A stretch of DNA of 40,392 nucleotides from Massilia sp. (GTDB taxonomy: Bacteria > Pseudomonadota > Gammaproteobacteria > Burkholderiales > Burkholderiaceae_D), in the NCBI GenBank assembly GCA_028292765.1, contig JAQGLR010000515.1, forward strand, positions 1 through 40,392, written 5' to 3'. Below are positions 18,503 to 27,879 of this stretch, piece after piece (the stretch's first letter is position 1; every line of letters begins with the position of its first letter). The translations under genes were made by a program, and so were the position numbers. The notes under the pieces were generated by a model, which was not told the origin of the DNA, did not search any database, and saw only the letters and a list, made by a program, of their open reading frames with translations.

Positions 18503-21500
18503 TCAAAACGCGTCGCTACCTTTGTCCGCCAGCAGCCGCTCCAGCGGGCGACGCCCGACTTTCCAGAAGATGAGCGGCGTGAGCAGCGAATCGAGCAGGG
18601 TAGAACTGATCAGCCCGCCGAAGATGACGACCGCGACCGGATGCAGGATTTCCTTGCCCGGTGCGTCGGCGGCCAGCAGCAGCGGCGTCAGTGCAAAAGC
18701 GGCAACCAGCGCCGTCATCAGGACCGGCGTCAGGCGCTCGATCGAGCCGCGCACGATCATCGGCCATCCAAAAGTCTCGCCCTCGAACTTGCAGAGGTTG
18801 ATGTAATGGCTCACCTTGAGAATGCCGTTGCGGGTCGCGATACCCGCCAGGGTAATGAAACCGACCATCGAAGCCACCGACAGCGATACCCCGGCGATCC
18901 ACATGGCGACCACGCTGCCGACCAGCGCGAAGGGAATATTGCCCATGATGACGAGCGCCAGCGTCCCCGACCGGTAGCGCGAGTACAGCACCAGGAAGAT
19001 CAGCACCAGCGACGCCAGCGACAGGCCGACGATCAGCTGCTGCGACTGTTCCTGGGCCTGGAACTGGCCTTCGACGCTGACGAAATAACCGCCCGGGAGC
19101 GCGCCGGCGGCGACCGTCTTGCGCACGTCCTCGATAATCCGGGACATGTTCGAGCCGTCGGTATTCGCGTACACGACGATGCGGCGGCGCCCGTTCTCGC
19201 GGCCGATCTGGTTGGGGCCGTCGCCTTCTTCGACCGTCGCGACGCTTGATAACGGGATCTGGCCGGCCGGGCTGGCGAGCATCACGCGCGCCAGGTCCTG
19301 GGGTGTGCGGTCAACGTCGGCCAGGCGCACGACCAGGTCGAACCGGCGCGGGCCGTCGATGACCTGCGTCACTCGCGTGCCTTCGGCCAGCGCCTGCAGC
19401 GCCTGCAGCACGTCGCCCGCAGCCAGGCCATACTGCGCGGCCTTGCGGTAGTCGATGCGCACCTTGACCTGCGGGATCAGGACCTGGCGCTCGACCGACA
19501 GGTCGACCAGGCCCGGCACGGAGCGCAGGCGCCCCTGCAGGCCGTCGGCCAGGCCGCGCAGGGTGTCGAGGTCGTCGCCATAGATCTTCAGGGCGATCTG
19601 CGCGCGGACGCCGGAGAGCAGGTGGTCGAGCCGGTGCGAGATCGGCTGGCCGATGGCGACCGAGGCCGGGATCACGGAGAGCTGGCTGCGGATGCTTGCC
19701 ATGATCTCCTCGCGGCTTCGCTCGGAGGGTTTGAGGTCGATGTCGATCTCGGACGAGTGCACGCCTTCGGCATGTTCGTCCAGTTCGGCGCGGCCAGTGC
19801 GGCGCCCAACCCTGGTCACTTCCGGCACCTGGGCGATCAGGGTTTCGGCCAGGGACCCCATGCGGTTGGCTTCCACCAGTGAGGTGCCGGGCGTGAAGAT
19901 CATGCCCATCACCAGCGAACCCTCGTTGAAAGCCGGCAGGAAGGCGCGCGGAAAGAAGGGCACGGAGGCCGCAGCCGCCACCACCACGATCAGGGCGCTT
20001 GCCAGAAGCAGGCGCACGCGCGAGAACGACCAGTTCAGTACGGCGGTATCCCATTGTTTCATGCGACGCACGATGGGGCTGTCGCCGCGGTGCAGGCGCT
20101 TCATCTTCGGCAGCAGGTAGTAGGCCAGGGCCGGGGTGACGGTCATCGACACCAGCATCGAGGCCAGAATCGAGGCAATATAGGCAATGCCCAGCGGCGC
20201 GAACAGGCGGCCTTCGATGCCCGGCAGGGCAAACAGCGGCACGAACACCAGCACCACGATCACGGTGGCGTAGACGATGCCCGAGCGCACTTCCACCGAG
20301 GCGTGCCAGATGGTTTCCAGCACCGACTGGCCGGTATCGCCGCGCTGCTTCAACCTGCGCACGATATTTTCGACGTCCACCACGGCATCGTCGACCAGTT
20401 CGCCGATCGCGATCGCCAGGCCGCCGAGCGTCATCACGTTGATCGACTGGCCGAGCAGGTGGAAAGCGAGCGCCGTTACCGCCAGCGACAGCGGGATCGC
20501 GATCAGCGAGATCAGCGTAGTGCGCACGCTGAGCAGGAAGGCGAACAGCACGATGGCGACCAGGATGGCGCCGTCGCGCAGGGCCTCGACGACGTTGCCG
20601 ATCGAGTTGTCGATGAAGTTCGCCTGCCTGAACAGGACCACGGGTGGGGAAATGCCTGCCGGGAGCCCCTGTTTCAGTTCCGCCAGCGCGGTCTCGATGT
20701 CGTGCGTCAGGCGCACCGTGTCGCCAGCGGGCTGCTTTTGCACGCTGACGATCACCGCCGGCTTGCCGTTCAGGCCGGCGTCGCCGCGCTTGAAGGCCGG
20801 GGCGTAGGTGACGCCCGCGACTTGTTCGAGCAGGACGGGGGCGCCGTTCCGGTAGGCCACCGCCAGCCCCTGGATGTCTTCCAGGCGATTCGTGCGGCCC
20901 AGGTTACGGATCAGGTATTCGCGATTGTTCAGGTCGACGAAGCCGCCGCTGGTATTGGCCGCAAATCCGCGCAGCGCCGTGGTCACCTGTTCGAGCGAGA
21001 CGCCGAACTGGGCCATGCGCGCCGTATCCGGCTCGACGCGCAGTTGGCGCACCTCGCCGCCGATCGGGATCACCTGCGACACGCCCGGGATCGACAAGAG
21101 GCGCGGGCGAAGCACGAAGTCTGCATACTCGCGCGCCTTCATCGGGTCGGTCCGGGCGACGTCGATCGGCAGTGCGATCAGCATGATCTCGCCCATGATC
21201 GAGGACACCGGCCCCATCACCGGCGCTATGTTCCCCGGCAGTTGTTCCTTGACCAGCGTGATCCGCTCGGACACGAGCTGCCGGTTGCGGTAGATGTCGG
21301 TGCCCCAGTCGAATTCGGCATACACGATCGACAGGCCGACGCCCGAGACCGAGCGCACCCGTGTCACGCCGGGCATGCCGTTGAGCGAAGTCTCGATCGG
21401 GAAGGACACCAACTGCTCGACTTCTTCAGGTGCCATGCCGCCGGCCTCGGTCAGCACGGTCACGACCGGCTTGTTCAGGTCGGGAAAGACGTCGACCGGG

Positions 21501-21601
21501 GTGCGCCATGCGGTCATGGCGCCCCAGATCATCAGCAGCAGCGCCGCCGCCAGGACGAACAGGCGGTTGTGCAGGCTGAAACGAACGATAGAATTGAACA
21601 T
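18503..21601 (-). CDS. CusA/CzcA family heavy metal efflux RND transporter, distinct (HME5-like) class
   Basis: 1032 aa RND; TMH4 motif [26 protein letters not shown] differs from both other RNDs in the window; [22 protein letters not shown]. Confidence 0.92.
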   Translation of the reverse strand: MFNSIVRFSLHNRLFVLAAALLLMIWGAMTAWRTPVDVFPDLNKPVVTVLTEAGGMAPEEVEQLVSFPIETSLNGMPGVTRVRSVSGVGLSIVYAEFDWGTDIYRNRQLVSERITLVKEQLPGNIAPVMGPVSSIMGEIMLIALPIDVARTDPMKAREYADFVLRPRLLSIPGVSQVIPIGGEVRQLRVEPDTARMAQFGVSLEQVTTALRGFAANTSGGFVDLNNREYLIRNLGRTNRLEDIQGLAVAYRNGAPVLLEQVAGVTYAPAFKRGDAGLNGKPAVIVSVQKQPAGDTVRLTHDIETALAELKQGLPAGISPPVVLFRQANFIDNSIGNVVEALRDGAILVAIVLFAFLLSVRTTLISLIAIPLSLAVTALAFHLLGQSINVMTLGGLAIAIGELVDDAVVDVENIVRRLKQRGDTGQSVLETIWHASVEVRSGIVYATVIVVLVFVPLFALPGIEGRLFAPLGIAYIASILASMLVSMTVTPALAYYLLPKMKRLHRGDSPIVRRMKQWDTAVLNWSFSRVRLLLASALIVVVAAAASVPFFPRAFLPAFNEGSLVMGMIFTPGTSLVEANRMGSLAETLIAQVPEVTRVGRRTGRAELDEHAEGVHSSEIDIDLKPSERSREEIMASIRSQLSVIPASVAIGQPISHRLDHLLSGVRAQIALKIYGDDLDTLRGLADGLQGRLRSVPGLVDLSVERQVLIPQVKVRIDYRKAAQYGLAAGDVLQALQALAEGTRVTQVIDGPRRFDLVVRLADVDRTPQDLARVMLASPAGQIPLSSVATVEEGDGPNQIGRENGRRRIVVYANTDGSNMSRIIEDVRKTVAAGALPGGYFVSVEGQFQAQEQSQQLIVGLSLASLVLIFLVLYSRYRSGTLALVIMGNIPFALVGSVVAMWIAGVSLSVASMVGFITLAGIATRNGILKVSHYINLCKFEGETFGWPMIVRGSIERLTPVLMTALVAAFALTPLLLAADAPGKEILHPVAVVIFGGLISSTLLDSLLTPLIFWKVGRRPLERLLADKGSDAF

Positions 21602-21621
21602 GGGCGGGTTACCTGATCTGC

Positions 21622-22764
21622 TTATCTAATTTGGTTAATCAGGGAGGTACCGACGACCACGACCCTGTTGTCGGGGCTGAGCCCCCTGGTGACGATGACG
21701 GTGCCCGCATCCAGTGCCGTGGCCTCCACGGGCAGCGCAATGAAGCGCTGGGTCCCGGATTTGATCCACACCACCGTTTCATTGGCGGGGTTCCGCGCCA
21801 GCGCCGCAGCCGGCAGGGCAATGCCCTTGACCCTGGTGTCGAGCTTCGCCAGGACGGTCACCGGCTGGCCAACTGCCAGGTCGAGGGCACGGTTGGGTCC
21901 CTGAGCGCGCGCACGGAAGTTGATCGGCACCGCGCCATCGCGCAGCGTGCGCCCGCCGCCGAGCAGGGTCAGCTCGACATCCGGCACGTCAACGAGGCTT
22001 GCTGCGCTGATCTTGCGGGCGACACCTGCGTCCGTGGACAGGGCCTCGATCACCATGCGCTGCGGATCGACAATCTCGAACAGCACGTCGCGCGATTCGA
22101 CGATCTGGCCGTTCAGCACCGACGCGCTGGCAATGACGCCGCTGCTGGGTGCAACGATCGCCTCGACGCCGCTGATCGAACCGGCAACTGCGCGCTCCTG
22201 GCCGAGGGTGCTGGCCAGTTCCGCCTGGGCGGCTTCGATTTCCTTGGCCGGCACTACGCCTTCGAGCGATTTCAACCGCTGCACCCGCTTGGCCAGCAGG
22301 GCCCGGTTGGCGCGCAATTCGGCGAGTTGCGCTGCCTGGTTGCCGCGCTCGATAGCCGCGCCCGTCGGGCGCAGGCGTGCCAGCACCTGGCCCTTGACCA
22401 CGCGCTGGCCAGCGACCGGCAGGCCCTTTGGCCCCGGCGCGATTTGCCCGGCGAAGGGGGCCTGCACGCGTCCACCCGCATTCGGGTCGATGGCGACGCG
22501 GCCGTTCAGGGCCACGGTGCGTGCATGCTCGCCTTCCTTGACCATCAGCGTGCGCACGCCTATGCGGCGTTGGGCCAGCTTGGGGACCTGGACGCTGCCA
22601 TCGGGCAGGCGCGCCAGGCCGCCCGTGGTGGCAGTCGCCTGGCCATCGAGGTGCTCGCCATTCGGACCATGGGCGCCGGGCGAGGCGAGCAGGGAAGTGG
22701 CGAACGTGGCAGCGGCAAGACCGGCAACAATTTGTTGGATCATTCTCTGTTGTGGCTTCTTCAT
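21622..22764 (-). CDS. Efflux RND transporter periplasmic adaptor
   Basis: MFP family with barrel-sandwich core [33 protein letters not shown]-terminal [19 protein letters not shown] motif; adjacent to RND. Confidence 0.9.
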   Translation of the reverse strand: MKKPQQRMIQQIVAGLAAATFATSLLASPGAHGPNGEHLDGQATATTGGLARLPDGSVQVPKLAQRRIGVRTLMVKEGEHARTVALNGRVAIDPNAGGRVQAPFAGQIAPGPKGLPVAGQRVVKGQVLARLRPTGAAIERGNQAAQLAELRANRALLAKRVQRLKSLEGVVPAKEIEAAQAELASTLGQERAVAGSISGVEAIVAPSSGVIASASVLNGQIVESRDVLFEIVDPQRMVIEALSTDAGVARKISAASLVDVPDVELTLLGGGRTLRDGAVPINFRARAQGPNRALDLAVGQPVTVLAKLDTRVKGIALPAAALARNPANETVVWIKSGTQRFIALPVEATALDAGTVIVTRGLSPDNRVVVVGTSLINQIR

Positions 22765-22765
22765 A

Positions 22766-23320
22766 TCAGGCTTTCTTGGGTTGACGGCGGCGGCGCGCGA
22801 CAAATACTGCGGCAGCAGCGAGCACGGCGCCAGCCAGGCCGGCCAGCGCCCAGCGGCTCGCTCCGGGCCCGTGACCGTGATCGTCGGCCGCTTCGGCGAC
22901 CGTCAGCGTGCCTTCGAGCAGATCGCTCTCTTCACCGGCGACCAGCGTGAACAGCAGGGCATGGGTGCCCGGTGTCGAGATGGCAGCGAGGAACGTCGGA
23001 TCGTCGACCGCGTAGTCGCCGAGGTCGGCGTGGAACCTGGCCTTGGCCTTCAAATCCTTGTACTGGACTTCCAGGTCGCCCCCCAGCACCGGCTCATTGG
23101 TCTCGTAGCGGTCGATCATGATCGAGAGTTCGCCGCCGGAGAGGTGCCCGAGCAGTTCGAACGCTTCGGTGAAGGTCTCGATGCGGGGGACGGACGCGGT
23201 GGCGCCGGTGGCGGTGGTTTGGCCGTCGAGGTGTTCGCCGTTGGGCCCGTGGGCGCCGGGGCTGGCGAAGGCGGCCGGCATGGCGAGCATGGCGGCGAAG
23301 AACAGGTTCAGGTATTTCAT
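22766..23320 (-). CDS. Hypothetical periplasmic protein with C-terminal TM anchor, part of the RND operon
   Basis: Signal peptide; [19 protein letters not shown] motif shared with adaptor; C-terminal DDHGHGPGASRWALAGLAGAVLAAAAVFVARRRRQPKKA. Confidence 0.8.
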   Translation of the reverse strand: MKYLNLFFAAMLAMPAAFASPGAHGPNGEHLDGQTTATGATASVPRIETFTEAFELLGHLSGGELSIMIDRYETNEPVLGGDLEVQYKDLKAKARFHADLGDYAVDDPTFLAAISTPGTHALLFTLVAGEESDLLEGTLTVAEAADDHGHGPGASRWALAGLAGAVLAAAAVFVARRRRQPKKA

Positions 23321-24555
23321 GGAAGGATTCCTAATGCTTGGTTGAGCAGGGCATGTGCGTGCCCGAGTGCGACTTTTTGCTGGGCTACGGCGACGTCGGC
23401 CTCGTGCGTCAGCGCACGCGAACGCAGCAGTTCGGCAAGCCCCCGCTCGCCGGCCCGGAATGCCTTTTCGAACAGCGCGGTGTGTTCGTGCAGGGCGGCG
23501 GCGCGCTCAAGGGCGGTGTCCAGGGCGGCCCGCGCATTCGCAAGCCGCTGCTGAGCGGTGTCGATGTCGGCCCCGGCATTGGCCTGCACCTCGGCCGCTT
23601 CAGCCGCCGCGGTCGCGATTACGGTCCGGGCCTGCGCTTCCACCGTGCGGTTGCGCGCGGCAGTGCCGATCGGGATCTGGAGTGCCACGCCGATGCTGTT
23701 GACGGGCTCGCGCAGGAGGCGTTCGTCCTCGCGGCGCACCGAGACGGCAATCGTCGGTGGCGCCGAGCGGTTGGCCGCTGCAAGGCGCAGGGCGGCGCGT
23801 GCCCGCTCCTCGGAGGCCTGCGCTGCCGCCAGCCGGGGATCGATGGGCGCGGCGGTATCGTGCAGCGGTTCGGGTTCCAGCGCCGGCAGGGTTGGGAGGC
23901 CGGTCGCGACGCGGTAGCGTGCCAGCGCTTCGGCCGCTGCGGTGCGGGCATTCGTTACCTCGATGCGGGCGGCCAGCACTTCCTGCTGTGCGAGCAGGCC
24001 GTCGCTGCGTGCCAGGTCGCCGGCCTTGACACGCCGCTGGACCTCGTCAGACAGTCCTTCCAGATGATGCAGGTGGTCTTGCTTCTCTTCCAGCCTGACC
24101 TGGGCGGCGGCCGCTTCCCACATGCTGTTGCGCACCATGCCGGCCACGGCCAGGCGGGTGGCGCCGAGATGGGCGGTCACTTCGTCGCTACTGCGCGCGG
24201 CGAGCGCTTCGCGGGCACTCTTCTGGCCGGGGAGCCAGATCGAGGACGAGACCGAGATCTCGGATTCGCGCTGGTCGCGCTCGGACGCCCCGCGGTCGGC
24301 GCGCCGGGACAGGCCGAGCGCCGGACTGGCAGCAAACCAGGACCGGGCATTTGCGCGCGCGGCGGAGACTTCATCCTGGCGTGCTTCGATGGTACGGGCG
24401 GCGGGTGCCCTTTGCCACGCACTCTCGACGGCTTGTTTCAGTGAGGGGCCGACCGGGGTCGGCGTAGCCGGTGCTGCGCGGACCAGGCATGGCAGGGTCA
24501 GGGCGGCACCGATAAGGTACAGGTACAGGTACAGGGACAGGCGGCAGGTGCGCAT
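23317..24555 (-). CDS. TolC family outer membrane factor
   Basis: OMF-type coiled-coil sequence (e.g. VGVALQIPIGTAARNRTVEAQ); first gene of OMF-(22766)-MFP-RND operon; overlaps next gene. Confidence 0.88.
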   Translation of the reverse strand: MRTCRLSLYLYLYLIGAALTLPCLVRAAPATPTPVGPSLKQAVESAWQRAPAARTIEARQDEVSAARANARSWFAASPALGLSRRADRGASERDQRESEISVSSSIWLPGQKSAREALAARSSDEVTAHLGATRLAVAGMVRNSMWEAAAAQVRLEEKQDHLHHLEGLSDEVQRRVKAGDLARSDGLLAQQEVLAARIEVTNARTAAAEALARYRVATGLPTLPALEPEPLHDTAAPIDPRLAAAQASEERARAALRLAAANRSAPPTIAVSVRREDERLLREPVNSIGVALQIPIGTAARNRTVEAQARTVIATAAAEAAEVQANAGADIDTAQQRLANARAALDTALERAAALHEHTALFEKAFRAGERGLAELLRSRALTHEADVAVAQQKVALGHAHALLNQALGILP

Positions 24556-24632
24556 GTGTTCTCCAGCGGTGATATTGGGAATCACCGGGGGCGAGCACAC
24601 CGGCGCGAACGAGTCGCGCCTCCATCTTTCGA

Positions 24633-25115
24633 TTATGCGTGCAGCATTCCCCCGGCAGCGTGGCCGGGGGTGGGGGCAGGGGGCCTGTGCGGTCCGTCGA
24701 GGAAGGGTTCGGGGACGGCGCCGGCAACATAGGGCCCCAGTTCGGACACGGACTGCTCGGGCGGGACCGTCAGGCGCGGGAAGCCGAAGCCGGCTGGTTG
24801 CGATGTGGAAGAGTGTTCCTGCGCATGATCGAGGGACTCGTCGGACTCGTCGTAGTGGACGGACCCGTCGTCCTCATGGTGGTGGTGTTGCACGCCCTGG
24901 TCGTGCTCAAGCTGATGCTCGAGCTGATGGGCGAGCGATGCCGCGCCGGCAGCAGGCGGCAAGCTGCCTTGCATGGCGAAACCATACAGGGGCAGGCACA
25001 ACAGGAGGAGGATATGGACAATCCGGCGCAAGGCAGTTCCAGATAAATTTTGCGGGATTATAGCAGTGCATCTACTGCGCTGCGCCGCGATATGCCGCAA
25101 TTCTTCCGGATTCAC
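24633..25115 (-). CDS. Small His/Asp-rich protein of RND locus (CzcI-like or novel)
   Basis: ALRRIVHILLLLCLPLYGFAMQ signal-like segment, then HQLEHQLEHDQGVQHHHHEDDGSVHYDESDESLDHAQEH; true start uncertain (may be about 30 aa downstream of ORF start). Confidence 0.6.
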   Translation of the reverse strand: MNPEELRHIAAQRSRCTAIIPQNLSGTALRRIVHILLLLCLPLYGFAMQGSLPPAAGAASLAHQLEHQLEHDQGVQHHHHEDDGSVHYDESDESLDHAQEHSSTSQPAGFGFPRLTVPPEQSVSELGPYVAGAVPEPFLDGPHRPPAPTPGHAAGGMLHA

Positions 25116-25165
25116 CCGGGCCAGATTGTTCCGGCACAGGTTTGCTCAGAAGACAGGACTGCGGC

Positions 25166-25609
25166 TTATTTTGCTTTCCGTGAAGACCAATGCACGTGAA
25201 CGATCGTCCAGTTATCGCCATTCTTCTCGAGGACTGCCGTCTCCGTTCCGAAAACGTGCACAGGCTTTCCGCGGGCAGTCCCCGTTGTTTCGGTTTCCTC
25301 CCACACGATCGCCGTCTTGCCGTCGATGCGCTCGGTCTGCTTCAACACCTTGCGGGTCGCGTTCTTCGCAAACTCCATGTCGCCACCGAGGTGGTGGCCC
25401 GCATACTCATCACGCGAGCGTTCCACATAACCGGCTTCATAGATCGCGACCCCGGGTGCGAGCAGGCTGATTGCCTTTGCCTTGTCGCCGCTGGCAAGGG
25501 CATCATGGAAGGCCGCAAGGGTTTCTTTTGGCGAAGCGGCCAGGCTGTTCGCCGATGCCGCGAAGAGTGCCGTTGCCAGCAACAGTCCTGCAATCGATTG
25601 CATGGTCAT
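25166..25609 (-). CDS. Secreted NTF2/SnoaL-like (DUF4440-type) protein
   Basis: Signal peptide then SPKETLAAFHDALASGDKAKAISLLAPGVAIYEAGYVERSRDEYAGHHLGGDMEFA...DGKTAIVWEETETTGTARGKPVHVFGTETAVLEKNGDNWTIVHVHWSSR. Confidence 0.8.
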   Translation of the reverse strand: MTMQSIAGLLLATALFAASANSLAASPKETLAAFHDALASGDKAKAISLLAPGVAIYEAGYVERSRDEYAGHHLGGDMEFAKNATRKVLKQTERIDGKTAIVWEETETTGTARGKPVHVFGTETAVLEKNGDNWTIVHVHWSSRKAK

Positions 25610-25635
25610 TAGTATTCCTTATTGGATGAAGTTCC

Positions 25636-26577
25636 TCACGACGCCGTCGGCGGTGGGGTTGAACTCAAGATGGCGGCCGCCACGATGACGGCCAGCAGAA
25701 TGACTGCCTCGACCTGAAGCACGAGCGCGAACTTGTGGGTGCTACCCCGGCCGGGGAACGGAGTGCGGCGCAGCTGGGCGAGTAGCGCAGGCATGACGAT
25801 GAAGCGGTTCATGCCGCCCAGCGCCGCCGCGCAAAGAACCAACCCGACCTTGATGAGCAACATGCTTCCATAGGGGTTGCCGAAGACCTGGTCCGGGCTC
25901 CCAAGTCCCCGCCACGCGCTCAGGACGCCGGTGACGAAGATGCCCACCAGCGCGATGGTGGCCGAGGTCGAAAGCGCTTCGACGTAGCGCGCGCAGTCAA
26001 CACGGTTCTCCTGCCCGGCCGCGGGCTCGCTGCGCAGGGTAATCAGGCCGGCGACGATCACTTCGCCTACCCAGAGGCTGATCAGGACAAGGTGTACCCA
26101 GTCGACGGCGACTGCCCAGGTGAAATCTCCGGCGGCGCCGGCGTGGCTGACGATGCTGCGACTGTACAGGAACAGTCCCAGCGCGGCGAGCCGGAGCATG
26201 GAGCCTGGCCCAGGCCCCAGCGCGCCCGGCCGTAGTGCAGTCGCGACCCAGGCCACGATCAGCGCGGCAGCGCCGAGCATCCAGGCGTAGCCGTAGTGCG
26301 TTGCCGTGATAACGGACTGTAGGGCAGGAAATGCCTCTGCGACCGGCACCTCCGCCATCGACGCTGCCTCGAGCCAGAGCACCGCAACATAGGTCACCAT
26401 CGCCAGCGCAAAGCAGGCAAGCATCGCCTTGCGCAGGCGAGGCAGCATGCCAGCTGCCCAGGGCGAACTCGCACTGCGCAGCCAGAGTGTTGCGGCGCCG
26501 GCACCGACGAGTATGGCCACCGACAGGTTCAGGACGACGATGGCGACCCGCTGGGCCAATGCGAGGTCCGGTTCCAC
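25636..26577 (-). CDS. copD: CopD family copper resistance membrane protein
   Basis: Multi-TM, WVHLVLISLWVGEVIVAGL, NPYGSMLLIKVGLVLCAAALGGMNRF; adjacent to copC. Confidence 0.92.
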   Translation of the reverse strand: MEPDLALAQRVAIVVLNLSVAILVGAGAATLWLRSASSPWAAGMLPRLRKAMLACFALAMVTYVAVLWLEAASMAEVPVAEAFPALQSVITATHYGYAWMLGAAALIVAWVATALRPGALGPGPGSMLRLAALGLFLYSRSIVSHAGAAGDFTWAVAVDWVHLVLISLWVGEVIVAGLITLRSEPAAGQENRVDCARYVEALSTSATIALVGIFVTGVLSAWRGLGSPDQVFGNPYGSMLLIKVGLVLCAAALGGMNRFIVMPALLAQLRRTPFPGRGSTHKFALVLQVEAVILLAVIVAAAILSSTPPPTAS

Positions 26578-26578
26578 C

Positions 26579-26944
26579 TCACTTTACCCGGAAGGCAAAC
26601 TCGCCTTTGACCTTGTGGCCATCGCGCGTGACGGTGCTCCACTGGACGCGATACGCGCCTGAGCGCAGGGCAGGGACGGTGGCAACCAGGGCTTTGGGAT
26701 TGGCGCCATCGACTGCAATCTTCGACGGTAGGACGACAGCACCCTTTTCGTCCACCAGCTTGACCTTGCTGAACGCTAGCTCGAGCGGATCGCTGAACTG
26801 CAGGCGCACCTGCGTCGGCGGCGGGGCCACCACGGCATTCGCCTGTGGCATGGAGGACTCCAGCTTCGTATGCGCGAGTGCCGAGGCGCCGAACACGCAC
26901 CCAGCCGCCGCCACGACGGAGACGAACAGGTTTTTCGCTTTCAT
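26579..26944 (-). CDS. copC: CopC family copper resistance protein
   Basis: Signal peptide; AHTKLESSMPQANAVVAPPPTQVRLQFSDPLELAFSKVKLVDEKG...LRSGAYRVQWSTVTRDGHKVKGEFAFRV. Confidence 0.95.
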   Translation of the reverse strand: MKAKNLFVSVVAAAGCVFGASALAHTKLESSMPQANAVVAPPPTQVRLQFSDPLELAFSKVKLVDEKGAVVLPSKIAVDGANPKALVATVPALRSGAYRVQWSTVTRDGHKVKGEFAFRVK

Positions 26945-27008
26945 TTGACTCTCCTGTTGAGGCCCTGCGCGTACGCCGACCCGCAGGGCCTCGATCAATG
27001 GGGCGTGC

Positions 27009-27365
27009 TTATGGGGCAGCCTGCAGCTGTACGATCGTCACGGCGCCGTTCACCCGGTCCGCTGCAAACTTGACCTTGTTGCCGACCTTGACCTGGTCGA
27101 GCATCGCCGCATCCTTGACGCGGAAGACCATGCTCATCGGCGGCATCTTCAGGTTTTTCAGCTCGCCATGGCGCAGCGTGATTTTCCCGGCTTCCTTGTC
27201 GATCTTCTTGACTTCGCCATCGGCCAGCTCGGTCGTGGCCGCGGCCTGATGGCCGGCCTGCGCCGCATGGGCATCGTGGCCGCCGTGCGCGCTCTGCTGG
27301 GCGGTCGCGATGGAGGTCGCTGCGCTCAAGGCGATGGCGATGGCCAGTTTCGAAAATGCGTTCAT
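27009..27365 (-). CDS. CusF-like copper-binding periplasmic protein
   Basis: MNAFSKLAIAIALSAATSIATAQ...GEVKKIDKEAGKITLRHGELKNLKMPPMSMVFRVKDAAMLDQVKVGNKVKFAADRV. Confidence 0.92.
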   Translation of the reverse strand: MNAFSKLAIAIALSAATSIATAQQSAHGGHDAHAAQAGHQAAATTELADGEVKKIDKEAGKITLRHGELKNLKMPPMSMVFRVKDAAMLDQVKVGNKVKFAADRVNGAVTIVQLQAAP

Positions 27366-27396
27366 GGTGTTTCCTTTCGTGGGTTCGACCTTGGTT

Positions 27397-27840
27397 TTAG
27401 TTGTAGTGCCTGAAGACCTTCGTTTGGCCATTGGCCTGGACCAGCAGGACGTCGTACGGGTCCTTGCGCGGGCCTTCCATTCCGGGCGAGCCAAGCGGCA
27501 TTGCGGGCACGGCGAGCCCCTTTGCCTTTGGCTTCTGTGCGAGCAGGCGCTTGATGTCGCTCGCAGGGACGTGGCCTTCGATGGCGTAGCCCTGGACCAT
27601 GCCGGTATGGCAGGAGCCGAGTTTGTCCGGAATGCCGCCACGTTCCCGGTAATCGGAAGGGTTTTCGACATTGACGACACGGGTCGCAAAACCGTTCGCT
27701 TTCAGGTGCTCGACCCAGGCGCCGCAGCAGCCGCACGATTCGCTCTTGAACACCTCGATGACGGGGGCGGCAGCCATCGCAAACACCGGCGTGAACAAGG
27801 CAGCGGCAAGTGCGGCCCGGCTGAATAATCGTCGCTTCAT
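27397..27840 (-). CDS. DUF411 domain-containing (metal-binding) protein
   Basis: VIEVFKSESCGCCGAWVEHLKANGF...IPDKLGSCHTGMVQGYAIEGHVPASDIKRLLAQKPKAKGLAVPAMPLGSPGME. Confidence 0.93.
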   Translation of the reverse strand: MKRRLFSRAALAAALFTPVFAMAAAPVIEVFKSESCGCCGAWVEHLKANGFATRVVNVENPSDYRERGGIPDKLGSCHTGMVQGYAIEGHVPASDIKRLLAQKPKAKGLAVPAMPLGSPGMEGPRKDPYDVLLVQANGQTKVFRHYN

Positions 27841-27879
27841 GAGACAGTCCTTTCGTACTCGATTGATGACGTATTGTGC

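Noticed and set aside
20054-21616. 520-aa plus-strand ORF
   Set aside because: Antisense to the well-supported RND gene 18503-21601; composition is an antisense artefact.
21631-23554. 439-aa and 544-aa plus-strand ORFs
   Set aside because: Antisense to adaptor, 184-aa protein and OMF genes that show clear family features.
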